Of a stretch of DNA of 39,817 nucleotides, positions 1 through 8,240 are shown in pieces. Positions within the stretch are counted from its first letter, which is position 1. Each line of letters opens with the position of its first letter. Under the pieces are notes generated by a model. The model saw only the letters and a list, made by a program, of their open reading frames with translations, had not been told where the DNA came from and ran no database searches. The translations under genes and the position numbers were made by a program. The DNA comes from NC2004 sp050874905 (GTDB lineage: Bacteria > Bacillota > Clostridia > Lachnospirales > Lachnospiraceae). The stretch spans positions 1-39,817 of the forward strand of contig JBNMLP010000023.1 of the NCBI GenBank assembly GCA_050874905.1, given 5' to 3'.

Positions 1-125
<125 letters not shown>

Positions 126-126
126 T

Positions 127-179
127 GATTTTTCTTTATAGGAGAAAGAACTTCGTTCTTTCTTATGTTTAGAAAAATC
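127..179 (-). other. Two-tier stem-loop just upstream of mature 16S 5' end
   Basis: The outer arms gatttttct (127-135) and agaaaaatc (171-179) are perfectly complementary. Inside them a second perfect 9-bp stem (agaaagaac 143-151, gttctttct 155-163) closes a three-base loop. On the rRNA precursor this forms a hairpin ending only a few bases before the mature 16S start. It may be part of the leader RNA that guides folding or processing; that role is inferred. Confidence 0.6.
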
Positions 180-180
180 C

Positions 181-237
181 ACTACTTTTTACTTAGTGAA
201 TGAAAACTTGTTTTCATGAACTTAGTAAAACAGTAGT
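181..237 (-). other. Long imperfect hairpin in rRNA leader
   Basis: An inverted repeat of about 27 bases per arm: ACTACT, an ACTNAGT-like block and ATGAAAAC on one side pair with GTTTTCAT, a CTAAGT block and AGTAGT on the other, with few mismatches and a short loop near 208. It lies directly upstream of the 127-179 stem-loop on the precursor rRNA. I could not recognise a convincing boxA antitermination element in the leader. Confidence 0.55.
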
Positions 238-433
238 TTTTTCGTCCGAACCAGTTCAAAATAACACTTAGCTATTTTTACCTGTTCTTTTTTACTGTTT
301 TTAGGTGTTGTTAAAAACAACCTGTTCACTCTGACCTGTAATAGACCAGTGAAACTTTTAAGTCATTTTCAGGTTTGTCTCATTATTTAATTATCAAGGT
401 TGTTGTCTCGGCTTTTCGCCGACAACGTATTAG

Positions 434-462
434 ATAATACCATCTCATTTTCCCTTTGTCAA
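434..462 (-). promoter_or_regulatory. rRNA operon promoter
   Basis: On the minus strand there is a perfect -35 TTGACA (457-462), a 17-base spacer and -10 TATTAT (434-439) with an extended TGG just before the -10. A and T tracts upstream (463-500) look like an UP element. Transcription would start near 427, at the edge of the 402-426 hairpin. The promoter lies less than 60 bases from the radA stop codon, and no intrinsic terminator is visible between them. Confidence 0.88.
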
Positions 463-519
463 CAACTTTTTTCAAATTTTTTCATTATTTTTACATTAGG
501 GCTTTTTTGCGGTATTTTT

Positions 520-1887
520 CTAGACTAAATCCAGTGCCTGTGCCACATTTGAAACACCGACCAGGCGGATACCTGTCAGATCCTGCGCCATTTTTTCTAC
601 CTGTTCTAAATTGGTTTGTGGAAGGATGCAAGTTTTGAAGCCTAATTTCTGTGCTTCCTTTACGCGTGGCAGCGGCATAGATACTGCTCGGATTTCTCCC
701 GTAAGTCCTACTTCTCCAAAAATGATCGTCTCCCGGTCTATGTAACGATTTTTGTAACTGGATGCTATCGCCATCACAATTCCAAGATCAATCGCCGGCT
801 CTGCAAGCTTTAGTCCGCCTGCAACATTGACATACGCATCACATCCACCCAGAGATAGTCCGGCTCTTTTTTCGAGGACTGCCATCAAAAGATTCACCCG
901 GTTATAATCCAGTCCCACTGTTGTACGGCGCGGAAGATTAAAGCTGGTCTGCGACACGAGTGCCTGGATCTCAATTAAGATCGGGCGTGTTCCTTCCATA
1001 GAGCATACAACAACAGATCCGGAGGCATTCATCGGTCTGCCGCTCAGCATTACTTCTGAAGGATTCGTTACTTCCCGTAATCCTTCCGGCTGCATTTCAA
1101 ATACCCCGATCTCGTCTGTAGAACCAAAACGATTCTTTACTCCACGCAAAATACGATATACCGCATGCCGATCTCCTTCAAAATAGAGCACCGTATCCAC
1201 CATATGTTCTAAAGTTCTCGGCCCCGCTACGACGCCTTCCTTGGTCACATGTCCTACGATCCAGATCGTAATCCCCTGCTGTTTTGCAATCTTCATCATG
1301 CGGGCGGTTACTTCCCGTACCTGTGAAACACTCCCCGCCGCTGAAGTCACTTCATCCGCTACCATTGTCTGAATGGAATCGATCACTACCATCTGAGGCT
1401 TTGATTCTGCAATTGCCTGTTCAATGACATCAATCGACGTTTCACATAACAGAAGCATCGAGGACTCAAACTTTCCAATCCGGTCAGATCTCATCTTGAT
1501 CTGCTGCAGGGATTCCTCCCCTGATACATAAAGAAGTTTCATATGATCAGCACTTAAATTCCGGCATATCTGCAATAATAGTGTGGATTTGCCTATGCCT
1601 GGATCACCTCCAACTAAAATTAGGGAGCCTTCTACAATTCCGCTCCCTAATACACGATCCAATTCACCAATGTGTGTGCTGATCCGTTTCTGACTCAACG
1701 TGGTTACGTCTTCCATGGATATCGGACGGTTGCGTTCCTGTGAAGAACGTGCCTGTTTTGCTGTCTTAGCAGAAACAATCCCCTCTTCAAAGGTATTCCA
1801 CTCTCCGCAGGACGGACACTGCCCCATCCATTTTGATGATTCATAACCACATTGGGTACAATAATAAACCTGTTTTGTTTTTGCCAT
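520..1887 (-). CDS. radA: DNA repair protein RadA (Sms)
   Basis: RadA is a RecA-like, hexameric ATPase that helps branch migration during recombinational repair in the cytoplasm. The 455-residue product has the family layout: a four-cysteine zinc finger (C10, C13, C24, C27, ending in CPSCGEW), a Walker A motif GDPGIGKST at about 94-102, a Walker B near VVIDSIQT (about 167-174), the RadA-specific KNRFG motif at 251-255, and a C-terminal Lon-protease-like domain (about 290-455). The length is typical. The ATG at 1885-1887 overlaps the stop of the upstream gene by one base (TAATG), so the two are translationally coupled. AGGTGG about ten bases upstream may serve as ribosome site. Confidence 0.97.
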   Translation of the reverse strand: MAKTKQVYYCTQCGYESSKWMGQCPSCGEWNTFEEGIVSAKTAKQARSSQERNRPISMEDVTTLSQKRISTHIGELDRVLGSGIVEGSLILVGGDPGIGKSTLLLQICRNLSADHMKLLYVSGEESLQQIKMRSDRIGKFESSMLLLCETSIDVIEQAIAESKPQMVVIDSIQTMVADEVTSAAGSVSQVREVTARMMKIAKQQGITIWIVGHVTKEGVVAGPRTLEHMVDTVLYFEGDRHAVYRILRGVKNRFGSTDEIGVFEMQPEGLREVTNPSEVMLSGRPMNASGSVVVCSMEGTRPILIEIQALVSQTSFNLPRRTTVGLDYNRVNLLMAVLEKRAGLSLGGCDAYVNVAGGLKLAEPAIDLGIVMAIASSYKNRYIDRETIIFGEVGLTGEIRAVSMPLPRVKEAQKLGFKTCILPQTNLEQVEKMAQDLTGIRLVGVSNVAQALDLV

Positions 1888-2300
1888 TAAATATGATCCA
1901 CCTGAATGGCAACCTGAGTACCTTCTCCCAATTCCACACTAATCGGAAGTTTACCACCTAAGTTTGTTTTAACATTACCGGCATCATTGCCATTGATGGT
2001 AACTTTGTATTCATTCTCCGGCTCAAGCTCCAATGTGACCATCGCATCTTCCGGTCCCTCTACTTCAAAGGTCACACTTCCCTCTGATGCATTCAGATGA
2101 TGCACAGCTGTTCCCGGAACAGATTCATAGACAAACAATCCATTCCGCTCTAACTTGGTGATCTCATGAAATGTTTTGATCTTATAGAGATCCCCATCGT
2201 GTTCAAAATCTGCCTTTTTGGTCTTTGTTGCTAATTTATAATTGCCAAAGCTGATCGTTCCATCATTCTCTGTACGAATTAATTCTTCTACTACTGCCAT
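1887..2300 (-). CDS. Conserved small beta-rich protein, function unknown
   Basis: A 137-residue soluble protein without signal peptide or membrane segment. It begins MAVVEELIRTENDGTISFG, has a charged N-terminal half (about 1-60) and a beta-strand-rich C-terminal half with alternating hydrophobic and acidic residues (SVTFEVEGPEDAMVTLELEP, KVTINGNDAG). I recall similar Lachnospiraceae proteins carrying the label 'endosialidase', but nothing here supports an enzyme of that kind: no catalytic motif is seen. It starts at an ATG 9 bases after an AGGAGG ribosome site and overlaps radA by one base, so it is the first gene of a two-gene unit with radA. A role connected with RadA is only suggested by position. 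Confidence 0.85.
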   Translation of the reverse strand: MAVVEELIRTENDGTISFGNYKLATKTKKADFEHDGDLYKIKTFHEITKLERNGLFVYESVPGTAVHHLNASEGSVTFEVEGPEDAMVTLELEPENEYKVTINGNDAGNVKTNLGGKLPISVELGEGTQVAIQVDHI

Positions 2301-2333
2301 AACTGGATCCTCCTAGTTGTATTTTGTGTATCT

Positions 2334-2362
2334 AGTATAACAAATTTCTCTCTGTTATGCTA
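2334..2362 (-). promoter_or_regulatory. Probable promoter of the small gene-radA unit
   Basis: A good -10 TATACT (2334-2339) lies about 34 bases upstream of the start codon. The matching -35 at 17 bases (TAGCAT, 2357-2362) is poor, so only the -10 is convincing. No terminator hairpin is seen between clpC (stop 2418) and this gene, so read-through from clpC is possible. Confidence 0.4.
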
Positions 2363-2417
2363 CTATTTCTCGTCGTTTTTCACCAAATTTTTACACGTTT
2401 TTTCTCACTGACTACAC

Positions 2418-4868
2418 CTATGAAACTTTAAAATAAAGCTTCTTTTTTCTGGTTGTTACGGAAACATGATCCCCCGCCTTGATCACTCCTGCAAGGATCT
2501 CATCTGCCATCTTATCTTCCAGTTCCGTCTGGATTGCCCGGCGAAGTGGTCTTGCTCCATAGACTTTATCTGTTCCCTTTTCTAAGAGATAAGAAATGGC
2601 ACGGTAATCCAGACGGATGGTAATATCCATCTGTTCCTTCGTCCGCTGCGCCACACGTTTTACCATCAGTTCTACAATATCTTTGAGATTGTCCTTGGTC
2701 AGCATATGGAATACAATTGTTTCATCAATACGATTGATAAATTCTGGTTTAAATAATCGTTTCACTTCTGCCATCACAGCATTTTTCATACGATCATGCT
2801 CCAGCTTTTCATCTTCTTTGGCTGCAAATCCAAGCTGCTTTGGTTCTACGATGTTTTTCGCCCCACAGTTCGACGTCATAATGATGATAGTATTTTTAAA
2901 GCTTACCTTTCTGCCCTGTGAATCCGTGATATGACCTTCATCTAATACCTGCAATAATACATTAAAGACATCCGGATGTGCTTTTTCAATCTCATCAAAC
3001 AAGATGACAGAGTAAGGATTCTTGCGCACTTTTTCGCTTAATTGTCCTCCCTCCTCATATCCTACATATCCAGGAGGAGAACCAATCATCTTAGACACGC
3101 TGTAGGATTCCATGTATTCTGACATATCAACGCGGATAATATTTTTCTCGCTTCCAAATACAGTCTCCGCAAGCGCTTTACATAGTTCTGTTTTACCTAC
3201 ACCTGTCGGTCCTAAGAACAAAAATGATCCTATCGGATGATTCGGTTCTTTCATTCCCACACGTCCACGTTTTACTGCATGTGCTACGGCAGCAACTGCC
3301 TCATCCTGTCCGATCACTCTTTTGTGCAGTTCGTCTTCCAGATGCAGCAAACGGTCTTTTTCCTCCTGTGCCAGGCGGCTCACCGGAATTTTTGTAATCA
3401 AAGATACGATCTGCGCAATATCTTCCGATGTTACTTCAATCGAACTTTCCTGCTGTTCTTTCTGCTTTCGAAGAATCGTTCGTTCCAATTTCTTTTGCAG
3501 TTTATCTTCTTCTTTTTTCGTTTCTTTGGCCGATTCAAAATTGCCAGATAATATCTCCTGTTCCTTGCGTTCTTTTAAGGCAGATACCTGTATCCGGAGC
3601 GATGCGATCGTTTCACTATCTTCTACTTCTCCAATACGCTTTCTGGCAGCTGCTTCATCAATCACATCAATGGCTTTATCCGGCATAAAACGATCATTCA
3701 TATATCGGGCGGATAATGTCACTGCCTGTTTGAGTGCTTCATCCGTAATAATCACACGATGAAATTTTTCATAGTGTCCCCGCAATCCCTTTAAAATATT
3801 TAAAGTCTGTTCTTCATTTGGTTCCTCAATTTCAATCGGCTGGAAACGGCGTTCTAACGCAGCGTCTTTTTCGATATACTTGCGATATTCTTCCTTCGTT
3901 GTCGCACCGATCACCTGAATCTCACCTCTGGAGAGTGCAGGTTTTAAGATGTTCGATGCATCCATTGCCCCCTCCGCATTTCCGGCACCAATAATGGTAT
4001 GGATCTCATCAATAAATAATAAGACTTCTCCGGAATTTTTAAGTTCTTCCAACAGTCTCTTGATCCGTTCCTCAAATTCACCTCTATATTTGGTTCCGGC
4101 AACCATACCGGAAAGATCCAATGTCAGCACTACTTTATCAGCAATTGAAGCCGGAGCTGCACCGTCCACAATATACTGCGCCAGTCCTTCTACTACCGCT
4201 GTTTTTCCTACTCCCGGCTCGCCGAGCAGGCATGGATTATTCTTGTTTCTGCGGCTTAAGATCTGCACCATACGCTGCATTTCATATTCTCTTCCAATCA
4301 CCGGATCCAGTTTGCCTTCCTTCGCTGCTTCATTCAGATTTCTGGTATATCGATCTAATGTTGGTGTTTTACTTTTACTTCTGCTCTTTCCACTATAGTA
4401 TGCGGTATACTCATTCCTTGCGCGGTTCGGCTCTACTCCAAGCACCACCAGTACATCTACAAACAGCTTCTGCACAGAAGCACCCAATGTATTCAAAAAC
4501 CGGATTGCTACACAATCTCTTTCTTTCAGCAATGCCAGCAATATGTGTTCTGTTCCAGCTAATGCCTGACCATATGTTTCTGCCTCTTTTTTGGCCTGTT
4601 CCATCACACGCATAGCACGTTTGGTAAACTTTCCTTTTCCCTTGGTGACCACACCGCCATCCTGATTTACAAGCTGGTCTGCCAACTTGGCAACATTCTC
4701 TAACGTTACCTGGTTTTCATTTAAAATCCGGCATGCCACGCCCTTTTTTTCTTTTAATAATCCCATAAGGATATGCTCTGTTCCCACAAACTCCTGCTTA
4801 CGCACTGTTGCCTGACGGAGTGCAGCACTAATCGCACAGTTTGCATTTTCCGTAAATTGATTCTGCAT
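2418..4868 (-). CDS. clpC: ATP-dependent Clp protease ATPase subunit ClpC
   Basis: ClpC is a Hsp100/AAA+ unfoldase that feeds substrates to the ClpP peptidase in protein quality control. The 816-residue product has the double Clp N-domain (about 1-145, with repeated GTEHILL-type motifs), AAA module 1 with Walker A GEPGVGKT (216-223) and Walker B LLFIDEIH (283-290), a UVR-like coiled middle region (about 425-470) typical of ClpC rather than ClpB, AAA module 2 with Walker A GPTGVGKT (553-560), and an LGF tripeptide in the ClpP-docking loop region (QLGFAAK). An AGGAGG lies upstream of the ATG. The GntR gene ends 11 bases before it. No mcsA or mcsB is adjacent. Confidence 0.97.
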   Translation of the reverse strand: MQNQFTENANCAISAALRQATVRKQEFVGTEHILMGLLKEKKGVACRILNENQVTLENVAKLADQLVNQDGGVVTKGKGKFTKRAMRVMEQAKKEAETYGQALAGTEHILLALLKERDCVAIRFLNTLGASVQKLFVDVLVVLGVEPNRARNEYTAYYSGKSRSKSKTPTLDRYTRNLNEAAKEGKLDPVIGREYEMQRMVQILSRRNKNNPCLLGEPGVGKTAVVEGLAQYIVDGAAPASIADKVVLTLDLSGMVAGTKYRGEFEERIKRLLEELKNSGEVLLFIDEIHTIIGAGNAEGAMDASNILKPALSRGEIQVIGATTKEEYRKYIEKDAALERRFQPIEIEEPNEEQTLNILKGLRGHYEKFHRVIITDEALKQAVTLSARYMNDRFMPDKAIDVIDEAAARKRIGEVEDSETIASLRIQVSALKERKEQEILSGNFESAKETKKEEDKLQKKLERTILRKQKEQQESSIEVTSEDIAQIVSLITKIPVSRLAQEEKDRLLHLEDELHKRVIGQDEAVAAVAHAVKRGRVGMKEPNHPIGSFLFLGPTGVGKTELCKALAETVFGSEKNIIRVDMSEYMESYSVSKMIGSPPGYVGYEEGGQLSEKVRKNPYSVILFDEIEKAHPDVFNVLLQVLDEGHITDSQGRKVSFKNTIIIMTSNCGAKNIVEPKQLGFAAKEDEKLEHDRMKNAVMAEVKRLFKPEFINRIDETIVFHMLTKDNLKDIVELMVKRVAQRTKEQMDITIRLDYRAISYLLEKGTDKVYGARPLRRAIQTELEDKMADEILAGVIKAGDHVSVTTRKKKLYFKVS

Positions 4869-4879
4869 GATCGTCCTCC

Positions 4880-5251
4880 TTATTCTGCATCAAATTCCTG
4901 ATAAAAATCTTTTATGATCTGTTGTAATTCTTCTACCTCCATATGTCTGCATTTGGCTTCTGCCACCAAAAGCTTCATCGTCATTTCCAGATCATCACGC
5001 GGTCTTGTACTGGTTTCTATGTGAATGACGGCTCCATGCCTGCGATCCATCATCAAATATCCTTCCTGACGCAGCATCGCATAGGCTTTGTTCACCGTAT
5101 GCATATTTACTCCAAGCTCTTCTGCCAACTGCCGGACAGAGGGGAGCGATTCCCCATTTTTCATCTCTTCTTTGGCAATGCCTAAAACGATCTGGTTACG
5201 AAGTTGGATGTAGATTGCCTCATCACTATTAAAATCAATATGAATCGTCAT
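4880..5251 (-). CDS. GntR-family (YtrA-type) transcription regulator
   Basis: A short GntR regulator of the YtrA subfamily: an N-terminal winged-helix domain (AIYIQLRNQI... LPSVRQLAEELGVNMHTVNKAYAMLRQEGYL) and only about 45 further residues instead of a large effector domain. Such proteins usually bind their own promoter and repress small operons. The ATG at 5251 (MTIHIDFNSDEA) is preferred. The longest reading frame starts at 5296, but that codon lies inside the operator, at or upstream of the predicted transcription start, and has no ribosome site; the ATG at 5260 is an alternative. The gene ends 11 bases before clpC, so the two almost certainly share a transcript. It sits where many Firmicutes have ctsR; whether it controls clpC in response to stress or a ligand is inference. 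Confidence 0.9.
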   Translation of the reverse strand: MTIHIDFNSDEAIYIQLRNQIVLGIAKEEMKNGESLPSVRQLAEELGVNMHTVNKAYAMLRQEGYLMMDRRHGAVIHIETSTRPRDDLEMTMKLLVAEAKCRHMEVEELQQIIKDFYQEFDAE

Positions 5252-5284
5252 ATCTTTCATCTCTTTTCTATCTTGCTCGTTATA

Positions 5285-5309
5285 TATGTTATACATTCAC
5301 TATAACATA
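5285..5309. promoter_or_regulatory. Perfect inverted repeat, likely GntR operator
   Basis: TATGTTATA (5285-5293) and TATAACATA (5301-5309) form a perfect 9-bp inverted repeat with a 7-base spacer. It overlaps the -10 element and start point of the promoter for the GntR-clpC unit. Its size and place fit an autoregulatory operator of a YtrA-type GntR dimer. Binding is inferred. Confidence 0.7.
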
Positions 5310-5327
5310 TGGAATAAAAAATAACAA
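5299..5327 (-). promoter_or_regulatory. Promoter of GntR-clpC operon
   Basis: -35 TTGTTA (5322-5327), a 17-base spacer and -10 TATAGT (5299-5304). The -10 falls inside the 5285-5309 palindrome, so a bound regulator would block RNA polymerase. The predicted start near 5292 lies downstream of the 5296 ATG, which supports the shorter GntR protein. Confidence 0.65.
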
Positions 5328-5352
5328 GGAGATTTCTCTCCCTGTCATTTCT

Positions 5353-6147
5353 TTACTCCATGCCAAGCACTGCATGTTTGATCACATTCATCACGCCCTG
5401 CTCATCATTGGTACCCGTGATATGTGCTGCAATCTTTTTAATTCCTTCGTGTGCATTTCCCATTGCGTAGCTTTCTTTGGCTTCCTTTAACATTTCATAG
5501 TCATTCATATAATCTCCAAATGCCATCGTTTCTTCATAGGAAATGCCAAGAGATTTTCGAATCTGCTTTAATGCCATTCCCTTATTTACATTGGAGTTCA
5601 TTACATCCATCCAATGTTCCCCGGACATCTGATAATTGAGCCGGTCGCGGAAGCATTTTTTAAATGCCGGATATAAGGTCTGCTCCATATTCTGCTCATC
5701 AAACACAGCAATTTTAAATATTTCGTCCTTAACGTCTAAAACATTATCCACAATCACCTGATTCACATAGTAACTGGCGATCTCATCCTCTGCTTCTGTC
5801 GAACCAAAGTATTCATGATATGTGCCATGTTTTCCACAAAGAAGCATCTTTCCACCGCCTCTTCGCACCTGCTCCACGATCTCTTCCACCAGTTCCCACG
5901 CCAGCAAAGAAACTGATACCGATTCCTGCTGATATACTACATTTGCACCGTTATCGCAGATAAATACAATGTCATCCAGATAATCTTCAAACTGTTTTTT
6001 CAGTGTGGCATAGGATCTGCCACTCGCCACTGCAAATAAAATATCTCTTTCATATAATTTGCGCATCACCACATCAAAATCCGGTGGTAGCTGCTTCTTA
6101 CTGTCTAATAAAGTCCCGTCCATGTCGGTCGCGATCAATCGTATCAT
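5353..6147 (-). CDS. Cof-type HAD family phosphatase
   Basis: A cytoplasmic HAD hydrolase of the Cof/YbiV/YidA group (type IIB cap), which dephosphorylates sugar phosphates, flavin nucleotides or similar small molecules. Motif I is DMDGTLLDS near the N-terminus (nucleophile first Asp), motif II is ASGRSY, and the C-terminal acidic motif is GDYMNDYEML. The protein is 264 residues from the chosen ATG (6147), which has GGAGG six bases upstream; the longer frame from 6174 begins upstream of that ribosome site. The specific substrate cannot be told. It appears to be a single gene between the purD terminator and the GntR promoter. Confidence 0.92.
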   Translation of the reverse strand: MIRLIATDMDGTLLDSKKQLPPDFDVVMRKLYERDILFAVASGRSYATLKKQFEDYLDDIVFICDNGANVVYQQESVSVSLLAWELVEEIVEQVRRGGGKMLLCGKHGTYHEYFGSTEAEDEIASYYVNQVIVDNVLDVKDEIFKIAVFDEQNMEQTLYPAFKKCFRDRLNYQMSGEHWMDVMNSNVNKGMALKQIRKSLGISYEETMAFGDYMNDYEMLKEAKESYAMGNAHEGIKKIAAHITGTNDEQGVMNVIKHAVLGME

Positions 6148-6246
6148 TTTCATCCTCCCACTAGGAGAAAACACGAAAACATGCTTCTCCAGTTATCATT
6201 GCAAGCAACCATTCTCCTGCCAGAAATTCTATGTCTTGCTGTCCAC

Positions 6247-6276
6247 ATAAAAACAAGCGGTTAAAAAACCGCTTGT
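6247..6276 (-). terminator. Intrinsic terminator after purD
   Basis: Perfect 10-bp stem acaagcggtt (6253-6262) / aaccgcttgt (6267-6276) with a four-base loop, followed on the minus strand by TTTTTATG. It lies about 33 bases after the purD stop and closes the purM-purN-purD unit. Confidence 0.88.
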
Positions 6277-6308
6277 ATCATACCTCATTTTGTCAAAAAA
6301 GGCAACTA

Positions 6309-7580
6309 TTACTGTTCATCAATCGCTTTTCCAATGTCATGGCGCATATATTTGTTTTCAAATGATACCCATTCGGTTGCCTTATAAGCATTGGCACGCG
6401 CCTCGATCAGATCTTTTCCTTTGGCGGTAATGCCAAGGACACGTCCACCATTGGTTACAACACCGGCTACTGTCTGTTTCGTTCCAGCATGGAACGCATA
6501 GTATCCTTCTTCCTGATCAAAACGCTCTAAGCCCTCGATCAAGAAGCCTTTGTCATATTTCTCCGGATAGCCATCAGAAGCCAATACCACACAGACTGCG
6601 GCATTATCCTCAAATTCCAGATCAATCTCATCCAGCTTGCCATCAATACATGCTTCCATTACATCAATGATATCATTTTTCATACGTGGCAGTACAACCT
6701 GCGCTTCCGGATCTCCAAAACGGGCGTTGTATTCCAGCACCTTTGTTCCGTCCGGTGTCAGCATCAGACCACAGAATAATACACCGACAAATGGACGTCC
6801 CTCTGCCTTCATTGCATCCATTGTTGGCTGATATACATGTTTCATACAGAAATCTGCTACCTCATCGGTATAGAATGGACTTGGTGAGAAAGTTCCCATT
6901 CCACCAGTGTTTAATCCCTGATCACCATCTTTGGCACGTTTGTGATCCTGTGCCGATGTCATTGTCTTAATATGTGTTCCATCGCAGAAACAAAGAACAG
7001 ACACCTCACGTCCTGTCATAAACTCCTCTACTACGATCGTATCTCCGGCAGAGCCAAACTGTTTATCTAACATCAAAGTTTTTACACCTGCTTTGGCTTC
7101 TTCTCTCGTATTACAGATCAACACACCTTTTCCAAGTGCCAATCCATCTGCCTTTAAAACAATCGGCATTTTAGCGGTTTCCAGATAAGCAAGTGCAGCC
7201 TCCGGTGAATCAAATGTCTCATATGCCGCAGTCGGGATGTTGTATTTCTTCATGAGGTCTTTTGAAAATGCTTTGCTTCCCTCAATGATTGCTGCATTTT
7301 TTCTTGGTCCGAACACGCGAAGCCCCTGCGCCTCAAATGCATCTACCATACCCGCTACAAGCGGATCATCCATTCCGACGATCGTCAGATCGATTTCTTT
7401 TTCTTTTGCAAATGCAACCATCTCTGCAATGTCCATTGCAGGGATCGGAACACATTCTGCAAGCTGTGCAATACCGGCATTTCCCGGTGCACAATATATT
7501 TTGTCCACACGTTTACTCTTTGCTACGCTTGTTACGATCGCATGCTCACGTCCACCACTACCAACTACCAAAACTTTCAT
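6309..7580 (-). CDS. purD: Phosphoribosylamine-glycine ligase (GARS)
   Basis: PurD joins glycine to 5-phosphoribosylamine with ATP, the second step of de novo purine synthesis. The 423-residue protein has the N-terminal signature MKVLVVGSGGREHAI, the ATP-grasp core (PIVLKADGLALGKGV; VVEEFMTGREVSVLCF; LNTGGMGTFSP) and the C-terminal metal-binding segment LEYNARFGDPEAQVVLP. The length is standard for the stand-alone enzyme. The ATG follows an AGGAGG ribosome site. It is the last gene of purM-purN-purD. Confidence 0.98.
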   Translation of the reverse strand: MKVLVVGSGGREHAIVTSVAKSKRVDKIYCAPGNAGIAQLAECVPIPAMDIAEMVAFAKEKEIDLTIVGMDDPLVAGMVDAFEAQGLRVFGPRKNAAIIEGSKAFSKDLMKKYNIPTAAYETFDSPEAALAYLETAKMPIVLKADGLALGKGVLICNTREEAKAGVKTLMLDKQFGSAGDTIVVEEFMTGREVSVLCFCDGTHIKTMTSAQDHKRAKDGDQGLNTGGMGTFSPSPFYTDEVADFCMKHVYQPTMDAMKAEGRPFVGVLFCGLMLTPDGTKVLEYNARFGDPEAQVVLPRMKNDIIDVMEACIDGKLDEIDLEFEDNAAVCVVLASDGYPEKYDKGFLIEGLERFDQEEGYYAFHAGTKQTVAGVVTNGGRVLGITAKGKDLIEARANAYKATEWVSFENKYMRHDIGKAIDEQ

Positions 7581-7610
7581 CGGTTCTGCCTCCTTGTTGT
7601 CTCTTCTACA

Positions 7611-8240
7611 CTACTCGTTTGCAATCATTACCTTGCCATCTTCCACGCTGACTCTTCCATTGGCGATCAGATTGATCGCTTCCGGCATAATCTTCCACTC
7701 TGCTTCCTGCATAATGCGCTTTTGCAATACTTCCGGCGTATCTCCTTCTTTTACTTCCACCGCTTTCTGTAAAATAATCGGACCAGTATCGGTTCCTTTA
7801 TCTACAAAATGAACGGTTGCTCCGGAAAGCTTTACGCCGCGCGCCAGTGCCGCTTCGTGAACCTTCAAACCATAGTACCCGGTTCCACAAAAGGACGGAA
7901 TCAGGGATGGATGAATATTGATAATACGATTTTCGTAGGCTTCGATCATCTGCTCCGGGATTACTACTAAAAATCCAGCCAGCACGATCAGATTTACCTC
8001 GTATTCTTTTACTTTTTCTAACAAAGCATCATTGAACTGCGCCCTGTTTTCATATTCTTTCGGAGAAATGCAGACCGCATCAATCCCCGCCTTTTTCGCA
8101 CGTTCCAGCGCGTAGGCTCCGGCATTATTACTGATCACGACAGAAATTTCCGTATTGGTGATCGTCTGGTCTGCCACCGCATCTATAATTGCCTGAAGAT
8201 TGGTTCCACCACCGGATACCAGTACCGCAATCTTTAACAT
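7611..8240 (-). CDS. purN: Phosphoribosylglycinamide formyltransferase
   Basis: PurN transfers a formyl group from 10-formyltetrahydrofolate to GAR, the third step of purine synthesis. The 209-residue protein has the GAR-binding loop VSGGGTNLQAIID at the N-terminus, the folate and catalytic segment NIHPSLIPSF (catalytic Asn and His) and GTDTGPII with the catalytic Asp. The start ATG lies inside the end of purM (ATGTTAA, 7-base overlap), so translation is coupled. Confidence 0.97.
   Translation of the reverse strand: MLKIAVLVSGGGTNLQAIIDAVADQTITNTEISVVISNNAGAYALERAKKAGIDAVCISPKEYENRAQFNDALLEKVKEYEVNLIVLAGFLVVIPEQMIEAYENRIINIHPSLIPSFCGTGYYGLKVHEAALARGVKLSGATVHFVDKGTDTGPIILQKAVEVKEGDTPEVLQKRIMQEAEWKIMPEAINLIANGRVSVEDGKVMIANE

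Larger units (their letters stand above)
126..433 (-). other. rRNA operon leader (no protein gene)
   Basis: This stretch, between the rRNA promoter and the 16S 5' end, holds no credible coding region. On the transcribed strand it contains four hairpin candidates: 402-426 at the transcript 5' end (stem TCGGC/GCCGA with a GAAAA loop, extended by GTTG/CAAC), a smaller AGGTTGTT/AACAAC-CCT stem at about 303-322, and the two large stem-loops at 181-237 and 127-179. It also repeats the short word AACAGGT or AACTGGT several times. The leader is about 300 bases long. Confidence 0.6.

Noticed and set aside
456..638. 60-codon plus-strand frame across the rRNA promoter
   Set aside because: It overlaps radA and the promoter on the opposite strand and has no coding signs.
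6163..6191. GGAGAA/TTCTCC hairpin in the leader of the HAD gene as a regulatory RNA
   Set aside because: Short, interrupted stem without other conserved elements; no riboswitch class fits.
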